Made by a program: the position numbers and the translations under genes. Under the pieces are notes generated by a model, which was not told the origin of the DNA, did no database searches, and saw only the letters and a program-made list of their open reading frames with translations. DNA of 41,309 nt from Bacteroidota bacterium (GTDB taxonomy: Bacteria; Bacteroidota; Bacteroidia; Sphingobacteriales; Sphingobacteriaceae): positions 1-41,309 of the forward strand of contig VGGW01000002.1 of the NCBI GenBank assembly GCA_016868395.1, read 5' to 3'. Positions within the stretch are counted from its first letter, which is position 1. Each line of letters opens with the position of its first letter. Of the stretch, positions 9,426 to 18,195 are shown piece by piece.

Positions 9426-10754
9426 ATGAGGTTAAGAGAAATTTTTAATATCAGGACTGTAGCTGCAATACTAGTTATATGCACTCTTAATGTAACTAAC
9501 ACTGTAACTTTTGCTCGGGTTCAGGATTCTACAATTAGTTCAACAACTGCGGCAATTGATACTGCTGCTAAAGCTGGTTCCATTGACTTGGTTCCATCGT
9601 CCGCACCCTTAATCAGTACGGCAGTGGATACCGTAGCAAGATACGCGAACATGCAACCAATCGTCGAAACAAAGGATTACTCTGAGTCTTACAAAGTAGC
9701 TACTTATTATGTTTTAATGTTCTTGTTGCTCTGTGTTTTTATAGCCATCATTGGCAAAATTCTAAAGGTACATGAGATAAGTCGTGAGATGCAAGGTCTA
9801 AAAGCAGCTTTCAACGGGCGTAGAATTCAGGGAGTCTTTCTTGGCATCTTCCTGCTGTTTGGTCTGTACGGTGTGTACTGGTCCTATGCCGTTCAAGGGC
9901 CAATGAGTTTACATGAATCGGCATCTGAGCACGGCTTGGATATTGACTTTATGTTTAATACCACCCTAGTTATAACTACAATCGTATTCATCTTAACACA
10001 TATTGCTCTTTTCGGCTTCTCCTTTCAATACAGAGGATCAGAAAATAGAAAAGCTTATTTCTTTCCTCATAATAACTCCTTGGAAAGAATTTGGACTATT
10101 GTTCCGGCAATTGTTTTAACGGTGTTGGTGCTGCTAGGATTTTTCACCTGGAGAGGGATAACTAATGTTTCTGCTGAGGATCAGAAGAAAGCAATTAATA
10201 TTGAGGTAACAGGGGAGCAATTTAAGTGGTCTCTTCGCTATGCCGGTTTTGATAATCAAATTGGAAATCGTAACTACAAACTCACTACTCCAACTAATGG
10301 GCTCGGAATTGATTTTAAAGATCAGAAGAGCTGGGATGATAAACTGACGAGTGAGATAGTTATTCCTGTCAACAAAGCCGTACGCATTGTAATTAACTCT
10401 AAAGACGTATTGCATAGTTTTTATTTACCTGATTTTAGGGTTCAAATGAATGCCGTGCCGGGTATGCCAACTACATTTCAGTTTACTCCTCGTCTTACAA
10501 CAGCCCAAATGAGAGAAAAGAGAAATAACCCGGCATACGATTACGTTCTCCTTTGTGCTAAGATTTGTGGTGCCGGTCATTATAATATGCAAGCCAAGGT
10601 AACAGTGGTTTCGGAGGCTGAGTATGCAGCTTGGTTGGCCAAGCAGCCTTTGTACTACAATGATGACGTTAAAAGGGAACTTCAACTGGTTGAAAATTCC
10701 AAAACTGAAGAAATCAACAAAATGGCTTTAAATAAAAATAATACTATAAAATAA
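9426..10754 (+). CDS. coxB: Cytochrome c oxidase subunit II with extended N-terminal membrane region
   Basis: CuA site 'CAKICGAGHYNMQAKV' plus 'VLHSFYLPDFRVQMNAVPGMPTTFQFTP'. About four predicted TM segments. Confidence 0.94.
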   Translation: MRLREIFNIRTVAAILVICTLNVTNTVTFARVQDSTISSTTAAIDTAAKAGSIDLVPSSAPLISTAVDTVARYANMQPIVETKDYSESYKVATYYVLMFLLLCVFIAIIGKILKVHEISREMQGLKAAFNGRRIQGVFLGIFLLFGLYGVYWSYAVQGPMSLHESASEHGLDIDFMFNTTLVITTIVFILTHIALFGFSFQYRGSENRKAYFFPHNNSLERIWTIVPAIVLTVLVLLGFFTWRGITNVSAEDQKKAINIEVTGEQFKWSLRYAGFDNQIGNRNYKLTTPTNGLGIDFKDQKSWDDKLTSEIVIPVNKAVRIVINSKDVLHSFYLPDFRVQMNAVPGMPTTFQFTPRLTTAQMREKRNNPAYDYVLLCAKICGAGHYNMQAKVTVVSEAEYAAWLAKQPLYYNDDVKRELQLVENSKTEEINKMALNKNNTIK

Positions 10755-10756
10755 TT

Positions 10757-12664
10757 ATGGCAAGCACAGCAATACACGATGCAGTCGTATCTCACCAACA
10801 CGACGATCACGGTCACGATCACGGACATCATAAGGAAACATTTATTACTAAATATATCTTTAGTCAGGATCATAAAATGATCGCTAAACAATTCCTGATT
10901 ACAGGGATTGCCATGGCAGTTGTTGCTATGATTTTATCAATCCTCTTTAGATTACAATTGGCTTGGCCTGACGAGAGTTTTCCATTGTTGGAAACCTTTC
11001 TTGGCGAAAAATGGGCCGAAGGTGGTAGAATCAAACCCGATTTTTACCTTGCTATTGTAACAATACATGGTACCATGATGGTATTCTTCGTATTAACTGC
11101 AGGATTAAGCGGTACCTTCAGTAACTTGCTCATTCCCCTTCAATTAGGGGCCAGGGACATGGCCTCTCCATTCCTGAACATGATTTCCTACTGGTTGTTT
11201 TTTCTGTCATGCGTCATTATGATGGGTTCTTTCTTTGTTGAAAGCGGACCGGCAAGTTCAGGATGGACTGTTTATCCGCCTCTTTCGGCCCTGCCTAAAG
11301 CAATTAGCGGCTCAGGAACCGGTATGACCCTTTGGCTAATTAGTATGGTCTTGTTTGTTGCATCTGCTCTTATAGGTGCATTAAATTACATTTCAACCAT
11401 CCTAAATATGCGTACTAAAGGGATGGATATGTGGAAAATGCCTTTAACTATTTGGGCATTCTTCCTTACCGCAATTGTTGGGGTATTATCATTCCCGGTA
11501 TTAGTTTCGGCAGTGGTACTCCTAATCTTTGATCGTAGTTTCGGTACCAGTTTTTACCTTTCTGATATTGTTGTTGCTGGGCAAGTACTTCCCAACCAAG
11601 GCGGTAGCCCGGTCTTATGGCAACATTTGTTCTGGTTCCTTGGTCACCCGGAGGTTTACATTGTCATTATGCCGGCATTGGGTATTACATCAGAGGTAAT
11701 CGCAACGAATTCCAGGAAGCCAATTTTTGGTTATCATGCCATGGTTTATTCCCTTATTGGAATCACCGTATTGTCTTTCATTGTTTGGGGTCATCATATG
11801 TTTGTAACTGGCATGAACCCATTCCTTGGAGGGGTTTTCATGATTACTACCCTAATTATTGCAGTACCTTCAGCAGTAAAAACCTTTAATTACTTGGCAA
11901 CAATCTGGAGAGGAAATCTTCGCTTCACACCGGCAATGTTATTTGCAATCGGTTTGGTATCATTCTTTATCTCTGGTGGACTCACCGGGATATTTCTAGG
12001 AAATGCTGCCCTGGATATTAATCTTCACGATACCTATTTCGTAGTAGCTCACTTTCATCTGGTTATGGGTTGTGCAGCCATATTTGGTATGCTTTGCGGA
12101 GTTTATCACTGGTATCCTAAGCTGTTTGGCAGAATGATGGATGAGCGTTTAGGCTATCTTCACTTCTGGGCAACATTTATTGGGGCTTACCTTGTATTTT
12201 TCCCAATGCACTTTATGGGTATTGATGGTGTCCCACGCCGTTATTATGCTTTTACTGAGTTTGCATTTATGCAAGAATGGTTGACAGTGAATGTATTTAT
12301 AACATGGGCAGCAATTATTTCGGCAATTGCACAAATTGCTTTTTTGTGGAATTTCTTTTATTCCATCTATTATGGAAAAAAATCACCGCAGAATCCATGG
12401 GAATCAAATACCCTGGAATGGACTGCGCCGGTAGAACATTTACATGGAAACTGGCCTGGAGAGATCCCATCAGTACATCGCTGGCCTTATGATTACAGCA
12501 AACCCGGTCATCATACTGATTTTATTCCTCAAACTACTCCTTTTTCTGAAACGATGAGTTCTAATTTAATTCATGATTTTGAGGGAAACCCGGAAGCCGA
12601 GCACATACAACAACAGTGGGATAAGGAACATGCTCCAGAACGATATACTCCGGAGCAGGTTTAA
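10757..12664 (+). CDS. coxA: Cytochrome c oxidase subunit I (A-type heme-copper oxidase)
   Basis: 'GHPEVYIVIMPALGITSEVI', 'WGHHMFVTGMNP' and 'HDTYFVVAHFHLVMG' catalytic motifs. His-rich N-terminus HQHDDHGHDHGHH. Confidence 0.97.
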   Translation: MASTAIHDAVVSHQHDDHGHDHGHHKETFITKYIFSQDHKMIAKQFLITGIAMAVVAMILSILFRLQLAWPDESFPLLETFLGEKWAEGGRIKPDFYLAIVTIHGTMMVFFVLTAGLSGTFSNLLIPLQLGARDMASPFLNMISYWLFFLSCVIMMGSFFVESGPASSGWTVYPPLSALPKAISGSGTGMTLWLISMVLFVASALIGALNYISTILNMRTKGMDMWKMPLTIWAFFLTAIVGVLSFPVLVSAVVLLIFDRSFGTSFYLSDIVVAGQVLPNQGGSPVLWQHLFWFLGHPEVYIVIMPALGITSEVIATNSRKPIFGYHAMVYSLIGITVLSFIVWGHHMFVTGMNPFLGGVFMITTLIIAVPSAVKTFNYLATIWRGNLRFTPAMLFAIGLVSFFISGGLTGIFLGNAALDINLHDTYFVVAHFHLVMGCAAIFGMLCGVYHWYPKLFGRMMDERLGYLHFWATFIGAYLVFFPMHFMGIDGVPRRYYAFTEFAFMQEWLTVNVFITWAAIISAIAQIAFLWNFFYSIYYGKKSPQNPWESNTLEWTAPVEHLHGNWPGEIPSVHRWPYDYSKPGHHTDFIPQTTPFSETMSSNLIHDFEGNPEAEHIQQQWDKEHAPERYTPEQV

Positions 12665-12687
12665 TCTGTAAGGGTAATTTATTAATG

Positions 12688-12718
12688 CAGGTGATATCTT
12701 GATATCGCCTGTTTATTA
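12688..12718 (+). terminator. Candidate intrinsic terminator after coxA: CAGGTGATATC-TT-GATATCGCCTG then TTTATTA
   Basis: Near-perfect inverted repeat (one G-T wobble) 24 nt after the coxA stop codon, followed by a weak T-rich stretch. Confidence 0.6.
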
Positions 12719-12737
12719 TATGAATATTCTATCCGCC

Positions 12738-12801
12738 GAATTCGAAAGGGATTTCCCAACGTAAAAATCCTGATAAGGATGGATTTCTGTCGTTGGAATT
12801 C
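12738..12801 (+). promoter_or_regulatory. Structured intergenic element between coxA and ctaB (nested hairpins)
   Basis: CCAACG (12756-12761) pairs with CGTTGG (12791-12796), and AAATCC (12765-12770) pairs with GGATTT (12781-12786). GAATTC occurs on both sides (12738-12743 and 12796-12801). Confidence 0.4.
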
Positions 12802-12849
12802 TAATGAATGGTTCCTTCTTTGAGGGCCTTTATTTAACGATACTGACAA

Positions 12850-13767
12850 TTGATAGGAAAAAGTGAAACAGAAATTATAGTGAGTAATTTTATATCCGAC
12901 TTTAATAAATTAATTAAGTTAAGGCTAACGCTCACTGTAGTTTTTTCTGCTTCCATTTGCTTTCTTATGGGTAGTAAAGTTCAAGGTGATGTGAACTGGT
13001 TTAATTGGATTATATTGACGATAGGTGGGTTTTTAGTCACGGCTGCTGCCAATGGCTTTAATGAGATCATTGAAAAAGATTTGGATGGATTAATGAAAAG
13101 AACTATGGACAGACCAATTCCATCTGGCAAAATGACCACCGGACAGGCCTTAGGCCTTAGTTTAATCATGGGAATTTTGGGGACTTATCTTCTGGTGAGA
13201 CTTAATTTTCCGACCGGAGTGCTCTCTGTGTTTTCTATTTTTTTGTATGCATTTGTTTATACCCCAATGAAGCGGAAATCTCCAATAGCCGTATTTATCG
13301 GCGCATTCCCAGGGGCTTTGCCTCCTTTGATTGGTTATTTTGCGGCTTTTAATGAACCTAAAGTTTCCTGGATTCCCATTATTTTATTCCTGATCCAGTT
13401 CGTGTGGCAATTCCCGCATTTTTGGGCAATTGCCTGGGTTCTGGATGAAGACTATAAAAGGGCAGGATTTCGTTTATTACCCAGTACCAAACAAGACGGA
13501 ACAAGTGCGTTGCTTATACTTATTTCAACGATTATCCTTGTGCCGGTAAGCCTGATGCCCACGATATATTTGATGCCATCTGGCCAGGCTTTTGCCGGGA
13601 ATAGCTATGCCCTTATTGCATTGCTTGACGGACTGTTTTTTGTTTGGCAGGCCATTCAGCTCTATAAAAAAAGAGAGGCGTCTTTTGCTAAAAAGTTGAT
13701 GTACACCTCATTTATTTATCTTCCTTTGATGCAATTAACGCTCTTGTTTGACTTTGTATTAAAATAA
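12850..13767 (+). CDS. ctaB: Protoheme IX farnesyltransferase (heme O synthase)
   Basis: UbiA-superfamily motifs 'NGFNEIIEKDLDGLMKRTMDRPIPSGKMT' and 'DEDYKRAGFRLLP'. The start codon is uncertain: TTG at 12850 or GTG at 12880. Confidence 0.93.
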   Translation: MIGKSETEIIVSNFISDFNKLIKLRLTLTVVFSASICFLMGSKVQGDVNWFNWIILTIGGFLVTAAANGFNEIIEKDLDGLMKRTMDRPIPSGKMTTGQALGLSLIMGILGTYLLVRLNFPTGVLSVFSIFLYAFVYTPMKRKSPIAVFIGAFPGALPPLIGYFAAFNEPKVSWIPIILFLIQFVWQFPHFWAIAWVLDEDYKRAGFRLLPSTKQDGTSALLILISTIILVPVSLMPTIYLMPSGQAFAGNSYALIALLDGLFFVWQAIQLYKKREASFAKKLMYTSFIYLPLMQLTLLFDFVLK

Positions 13768-13777
13768 TTTAACTAAA

Positions 13778-14353
13778 ATGGAGAATTTACAAATTGAAGA
13801 TAGATTGAATTTAAAAGCCAAGAAGTTTTTGATGTGGCTTTTTATTATTGCTTCTTTTATGATGTTTGCTGCTTTAACCAGTGGTTTTATTGTTTATACC
13901 GAAGGAAATGCTGAACGTGGGATTAAAGTCTTACTACCTAAGGCATTTATGGTCAGCTCCGTCATTATAATTATAAGCAGTATTACCGCTCATATGGCCT
14001 ACCTTGCTGCCAGGGGCCTTCAATTTTCTAAGCAGAAGCTTTACATCACCTTAACAATTATTCTGGGAATTGCTTTTTTCTATAGTCAGTTTACGGCTTG
14101 GCAAGCCTTGTATGATTCAGGAGCTTATTTTGTAAACTACAATGCTTCACAATCCTTTATTTATGTGTTCAGTGGGGCGCATTTGTTACACGTAATTGTT
14201 GGAATCTTTTTTCTAATCTATGCCCTTATAGGTGCTGTTCGAACGATTCCCCAAGTACGGAATGTATTTAGAATGGAAGTCGCTTCCATTTTTTGGCATT
14301 TTCTTGATATCTTATGGATTTATCTATATGTTTTCTTACTTTTGAATCAATAA
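13778..14353 (+). CDS. Cytochrome c oxidase subunit III family protein (first copy)
   Basis: COX3-like multi-TM protein with 'FSGAHLLHVIVGIFFLIYALIGAVR' and 'ASIFWHFLDILWIYLYVFLLLNQ'. Confidence 0.88.
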   Translation: MENLQIEDRLNLKAKKFLMWLFIIASFMMFAALTSGFIVYTEGNAERGIKVLLPKAFMVSSVIIIISSITAHMAYLAARGLQFSKQKLYITLTIILGIAFFYSQFTAWQALYDSGAYFVNYNASQSFIYVFSGAHLLHVIVGIFFLIYALIGAVRTIPQVRNVFRMEVASIFWHFLDILWIYLYVFLLLNQ

Positions 14354-14376
14354 TAACCCAATATACCATTGTTTAA

Positions 14377-15066
14377 ATGAATACTACTGTATCAAAATTA
14401 GATGAAATAAAATCTGACGCCTGGAGCGGCGGGAAATCACCTTTTTCTGTAGAATACGGAAAACTTATGATGTGGTTTTTCCTACTATCGGATGCATTTA
14501 CATTTTCTGCATTTCTAATCTATTATGGAGCCCAACGCTTCAGTAAAATTAGCTGGCCTGATCCTGATTTGGTTTTTCAATCTATACCTGGTTTAGCCGA
14601 TCATGGTTATCCTCTGGTTTTTGTCGGTATAATGACCTTTATTTTGATCATGAGTTCAGTAACCATGGTGCTTGCTGTAGAGGCAGGTCATCGTAACGCT
14701 AAAAAAGAGGTTGTATGGTGGATGATCGCCACAATTATAGGGGGTTTAATGTTTCTTGGTTGTCAGGCCTTGGAGTGGTCTCACTTGCATCATGAAGGTT
14801 ATTGGTGGGGAAGCTTTCCGACATCTTATACCGGTCAGGATACTGTTGGAGCACTTCAATTTGCAAACTTATTTTTTACCATTACAGGATTCCACGGTTT
14901 TCACGTGTTTACCGGTGTATTGATTAATATTATCATTCTGTTCATGGTACTTGGGAATGTTTTCCAAAAGAGCGGAAGCTACCTGATGGTTGAAAAAGTT
15001 GGGTTATACTGGCACTTCGTAGACCTTGTTTGGGTATTTGTATTTACTTTTTTCTATTTAGTTTAA
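14377..15066 (+). CDS. Cytochrome c oxidase subunit III (second copy)
   Basis: 'FFTITGFHGFHVFTGVLINIIILF' and 'VGLYWHFVDLVWVFVFTFFYLV'. Confidence 0.93.
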   Translation: MNTTVSKLDEIKSDAWSGGKSPFSVEYGKLMMWFFLLSDAFTFSAFLIYYGAQRFSKISWPDPDLVFQSIPGLADHGYPLVFVGIMTFILIMSSVTMVLAVEAGHRNAKKEVVWWMIATIIGGLMFLGCQALEWSHLHHEGYWWGSFPTSYTGQDTVGALQFANLFFTITGFHGFHVFTGVLINIIILFMVLGNVFQKSGSYLMVEKVGLYWHFVDLVWVFVFTFFYLV

Positions 15067-15087
15067 AATTCTGATAATCGAAATAAA

Positions 15088-15429
15088 ATGTCAGCAGAAC
15101 ACACACACGAAGAACATGCCGGTGAGCATGAAGGAATGACCAAGAAGAAAATTTGGCAGGTTTTCTTTTATCTTTTAGGAATTACAGCCCTTGAATTCTT
15201 TATTGCTCTTTATTTAATTCCCAAAGGTATAGTAGGTCATGGAATTGGTAACTTCGCTTACATTGTCCTTACCCTGGTAAAAGCCTTTTATATAGTGGCT
15301 TATTTCATGCACCTGAAATTTGAAAAATTTGCACTTAAAACAGGTATTACTGTTTCATTGTTGTTTATTATTTATTTCATAGTGCTCATGCTCATTGAAG
15401 GAAACTACCAGTTCATTCAAATGAATTAA
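15088..15429 (+). CDS. Cytochrome c oxidase subunit IV-like (prokaryotic COX4 family) membrane protein
   Basis: Small three-TM protein ('LVKAFYIVAYFMHLKFE') following the COX3 genes. Confidence 0.85.
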   Translation: MSAEHTHEEHAGEHEGMTKKKIWQVFFYLLGITALEFFIALYLIPKGIVGHGIGNFAYIVLTLVKAFYIVAYFMHLKFEKFALKTGITVSLLFIIYFIVLMLIEGNYQFIQMN

Positions 15430-16136
15430 TGAGTTTACCCTCTTTTCCCGCTAAGAAAATCCTGATTCTGCTGGTATTGTTGGCAGTGCCCGGGTTTGTC
15501 TATTATCTTTTAAAGGAAAAAGGACAAAATCGATATCGCCCCCTCAACATCTATGGGGAAAAACAGGTTGCCAAAACATTTCGAACTAAAAGAGGTAAAC
15601 AGATCCCGGATACCATTTATCACGTTATTCGTGATTTTAGCCTTTTGAATCAGGATTCAAACATTGTCAAGTTTCCCGCGGATAGTAATCAGATTACGGT
15701 TGTCAACTTTTTTTATACACGATGCCCACTTTTATGTCGTAATATAAACAATGACTTAGCAAGAGTAGCAAAAATGTATAGTAAAAATCGTTTGTTGCGC
15801 TTTCTGTCAATCAGTGTTGACCCGGATTATGACAGCCCCTCAGTGCTGGCTCAATACAGTAAACCTTATGTCTCAGAAAATAAAAAGTGGGATTTTTTAA
15901 CTGGTGACAAAGAATTGATTTATGCTCTGGCAAAGTCTGATTTTATGGTGGATGCCATAGCGGATACTATCGGAAACAAAAATATTGTACATAGTACTAT
16001 GCTCATCCTCATCGACCCCCAAAAGCGAATAAGGGGATATTATGATTCAAGCTTAGGTCAGGAACAAGTGTCCTTGCTGGCTGATGAAATTAAACTATTA
16101 ATCACTGAAGAACTTAGAAGCATCAAGCTAAGATAA
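15429..16136 (+). CDS. SCO1/SenC family copper chaperone for oxidase assembly
   Basis: 'VVNFFYTRCPLLCRNINNDL' (CPxxC), 'FLSISVDPDYDSP' and downstream 'NIVHSTMLILIDPQ' with the conserved His. Confidence 0.93.
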   Translation: MSLPSFPAKKILILLVLLAVPGFVYYLLKEKGQNRYRPLNIYGEKQVAKTFRTKRGKQIPDTIYHVIRDFSLLNQDSNIVKFPADSNQITVVNFFYTRCPLLCRNINNDLARVAKMYSKNRLLRFLSISVDPDYDSPSVLAQYSKPYVSENKKWDFLTGDKELIYALAKSDFMVDAIADTIGNKNIVHSTMLILIDPQKRIRGYYDSSLGQEQVSLLADEIKLLITEELRSIKLR

Positions 16137-16170
16137 AGGGTAACCAAAATTAATTTGATAAATCAAAATC

Positions 16171-16710
16171 ATGAATGATAAACAAATTTCGAGACTTATT
16201 ACAGCAGTTTCAATAGTGGTTTTAATTGTTGTAGTTATATTACAAAGTAAGATCCTAAATATTTTCCCTCAAAAGGAATTAATTCCTCTCTGGGTATTTT
16301 CGCTTCCTTTGTTCAATGCCATTCTTAATGGCACTTGTAGCGTGTTACTTATACTGTCCTTGTATTTTATCAAAAGGAAGGATATTAAAACCCATAAAAA
16401 TCTTAATATTCTTACCTTTATTTTATCTTCTCTTTTTCTGGTATCCTACATAATATTTCATGCAACCGGCATAAAGACCACTTATGGTGGCCAAGGTTTG
16501 ATTCGCAGTATCTACTATTTCATATTGATTACGCACATCATTCTGGCTGCAATTGTGTTGCCACTCGTGTTGTTTAGTTTTCAAAAAGGTTTACAAATGA
16601 AGGTTGAACAGCATAAAAAGTTAGTTCGCTGGACTTATCCCATCTGGCTTTATGTCACCATAACCGGGGTATTAGTATATGTGATGATTTCACCTTATTA
16701 TACTTTTTAA
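16171..16710 (+). CDS. DUF420 family membrane protein (oxidase-associated)
   Basis: 'LFNAILNGTCSVLLILSLYFIKRKDIKTHKNLN' and 'ATGIKTTYGGQGLIRSIYYFILITHIILAAIVLPLVLF'. Confidence 0.88.
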   Translation: MNDKQISRLITAVSIVVLIVVVILQSKILNIFPQKELIPLWVFSLPLFNAILNGTCSVLLILSLYFIKRKDIKTHKNLNILTFILSSLFLVSYIIFHATGIKTTYGGQGLIRSIYYFILITHIILAAIVLPLVLFSFQKGLQMKVEQHKKLVRWTYPIWLYVTITGVLVYVMISPYYTF

Positions 16711-16800
16711 ATCCACTTTTTTGTTATTCTTTTTAATCAGTAGACTGTAAACTTATAGTTGGATCAATTCATTTTATTAGTATAATTCTCGAAATCGGTG

Positions 16801-16808
16801 TAACTTTA
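16801..16808 (+). promoter_or_regulatory. Bacteroidota-type -7 element TAACTTTA just upstream of the ATG at 16813
   Basis: 7/8 match to TAnnTTTG, ending 5 nt before the start codon. The -33 box is poor (TTAG about 20 nt upstream). Confidence 0.3.
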
Positions 16809-16812
16809 CTGC

Positions 16813-17088
16813 ATGAGAACGCTCAAATTAATACTTGTAGGTTTCGTTTTTATTTTTTCATCACTGATTTCAACAGAACTATCAGCACAATGTTCAATGT
16901 GTGCCTTAAATGCTGAAAATTCTGTGCAAAATGGTAATAATCAGGGTAAGGGGCTTAATAATGGCATTTTATACCTTTTAGCTGCACCCTACCTTGCAAT
17001 GGCCGGTGTTGGTTTTCTATGGTATAAAAAGTATAGACGCAAAAATGTCAATCTAAACATCAAGGATAGTAAGATTAATCTCAATTAG
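16813..17088 (+). CDS. Small exported/membrane-anchored protein with CSMC motif, unknown function
   Basis: Signal peptide, then 'AQCSMCALNAENSVQNGNNQGKGLNNGILYLLAAPYLAMAGVGFLWYKKYRRK' (one C-terminal TM). Confidence 0.8.
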   Translation: MRTLKLILVGFVFIFSSLISTELSAQCSMCALNAENSVQNGNNQGKGLNNGILYLLAAPYLAMAGVGFLWYKKYRRKNVNLNIKDSKINLN

Positions 17089-17138
17089 AATCCAAATGGA
17101 TTCGCTGCCTCTCCGTTCATACCTTGATTAATACTCTT

Positions 17139-17546
17139 ATGGCAAAGACCTCTAAATTCGTCGCGATTGCATTATCAAAATGTCCTAAATGCAGAAGAGG
17201 AAAGGTTTTCACAGGTACTTTGTATGGGCTTAATTTTCAGAAAACAAACGACCACTGTTCACATTGCGGAATGAAATTTGAAATTGAGCCCGGCTATTTT
17301 TATGGTGCGATGTATGTCAGTTATGCGTTTGTAGTAGCCGAAATGTTGAATGTGGGATTGATAACCTATATAATCACCGGGAATGAAACCTCCCCCTGGT
17401 TGTACATTTCAACAATTATTGGTTCGATTTTATTCCTAACTCCAATCAATTATCGATATTCCAGAATATTTTTATTGCACTTTCTGACTCCCAAAATTAA
17501 ATATTACCCTGAATACGATACGGATGATAAGCCCGGCAACATTTGA
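17139..17546 (+). CDS. DUF983 family protein
   Basis: 'LSKCPKCRRGKVFTGTLYGLNF...CSHCGMKFEIEPGYFYGAMYVSYAF'. ATG at 17139 is preferred over the ORF-track start at 17124. Confidence 0.9.
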   Translation: MAKTSKFVAIALSKCPKCRRGKVFTGTLYGLNFQKTNDHCSHCGMKFEIEPGYFYGAMYVSYAFVVAEMLNVGLITYIITGNETSPWLYISTIIGSILFLTPINYRYSRIFLLHFLTPKIKYYPEYDTDDKPGNI

Positions 17547-18186
17547 TTTCTTAACCGAACTGAATGCGAATAATAACCGCGAGTGGTTTCATACAAATAA
17601 ATCACGCCATGACTCAGCCCGTGGCAATGTACTCGAGTTTGCAGGCAAGCTGATAGAAAATCTTTCTAAATTTGATACTTCTATTTCTTCAGATCTCGAT
17701 CCCGGGAACTGTATAATGCGTATTTATCGCGATGTTCGGTTTAGTAATGACAAAACACCAAATAAGACTAATTTCGGACTCGGATTTTCGGAGTTTGGTA
17801 AGAATTTTAAGGTGGCGGGTTATTACTTGCATATTCATCCTGAACACTCATTTCTTGCAGGGGGATGTTGGATGCCTGAGGCAGATATTCTGAAGTCAAT
17901 TCGGCAGGAAATCGATTATAATGGAAATGATTTTCATCAAATTATAGATGATAAATCCTTCAAAGGATATTTTGGGGAGCCTGACTCCCAGTATAAATTA
18001 AAGACTCCACCAAAGGGTTATCTTCATGATCATCCGGATATTGAATACCTTAAACTTAAGAGTTTTACATTTAGTCATCCCTTAGGCAAGCTTGAGCTCA
18101 GTAATTCAGATGCAGTTAAGCAAATAAGCGAGGGATTTATACTTTTATATCCATTTATTGCGTTTTTAAGAAATGCTACTTCATAA
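17524..18186 (+). CDS. DUF2461 domain-containing protein
   Basis: 'TFDFLTELNANNNREWFHTNKSRHDSARGNVLEFAGKLI...IYRDVRFSNDKTPNKTNFG'. Its 5' end overlaps DUF983. Confidence 0.9.
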   Translation: MISPATFDFLTELNANNNREWFHTNKSRHDSARGNVLEFAGKLIENLSKFDTSISSDLDPGNCIMRIYRDVRFSNDKTPNKTNFGLGFSEFGKNFKVAGYYLHIHPEHSFLAGGCWMPEADILKSIRQEIDYNGNDFHQIIDDKSFKGYFGEPDSQYKLKTPPKGYLHDHPDIEYLKLKSFTFSHPLGKLELSNSDAVKQISEGFILLYPFIAFLRNATS

Positions 18187-18195
18187 TTTTTTTCA

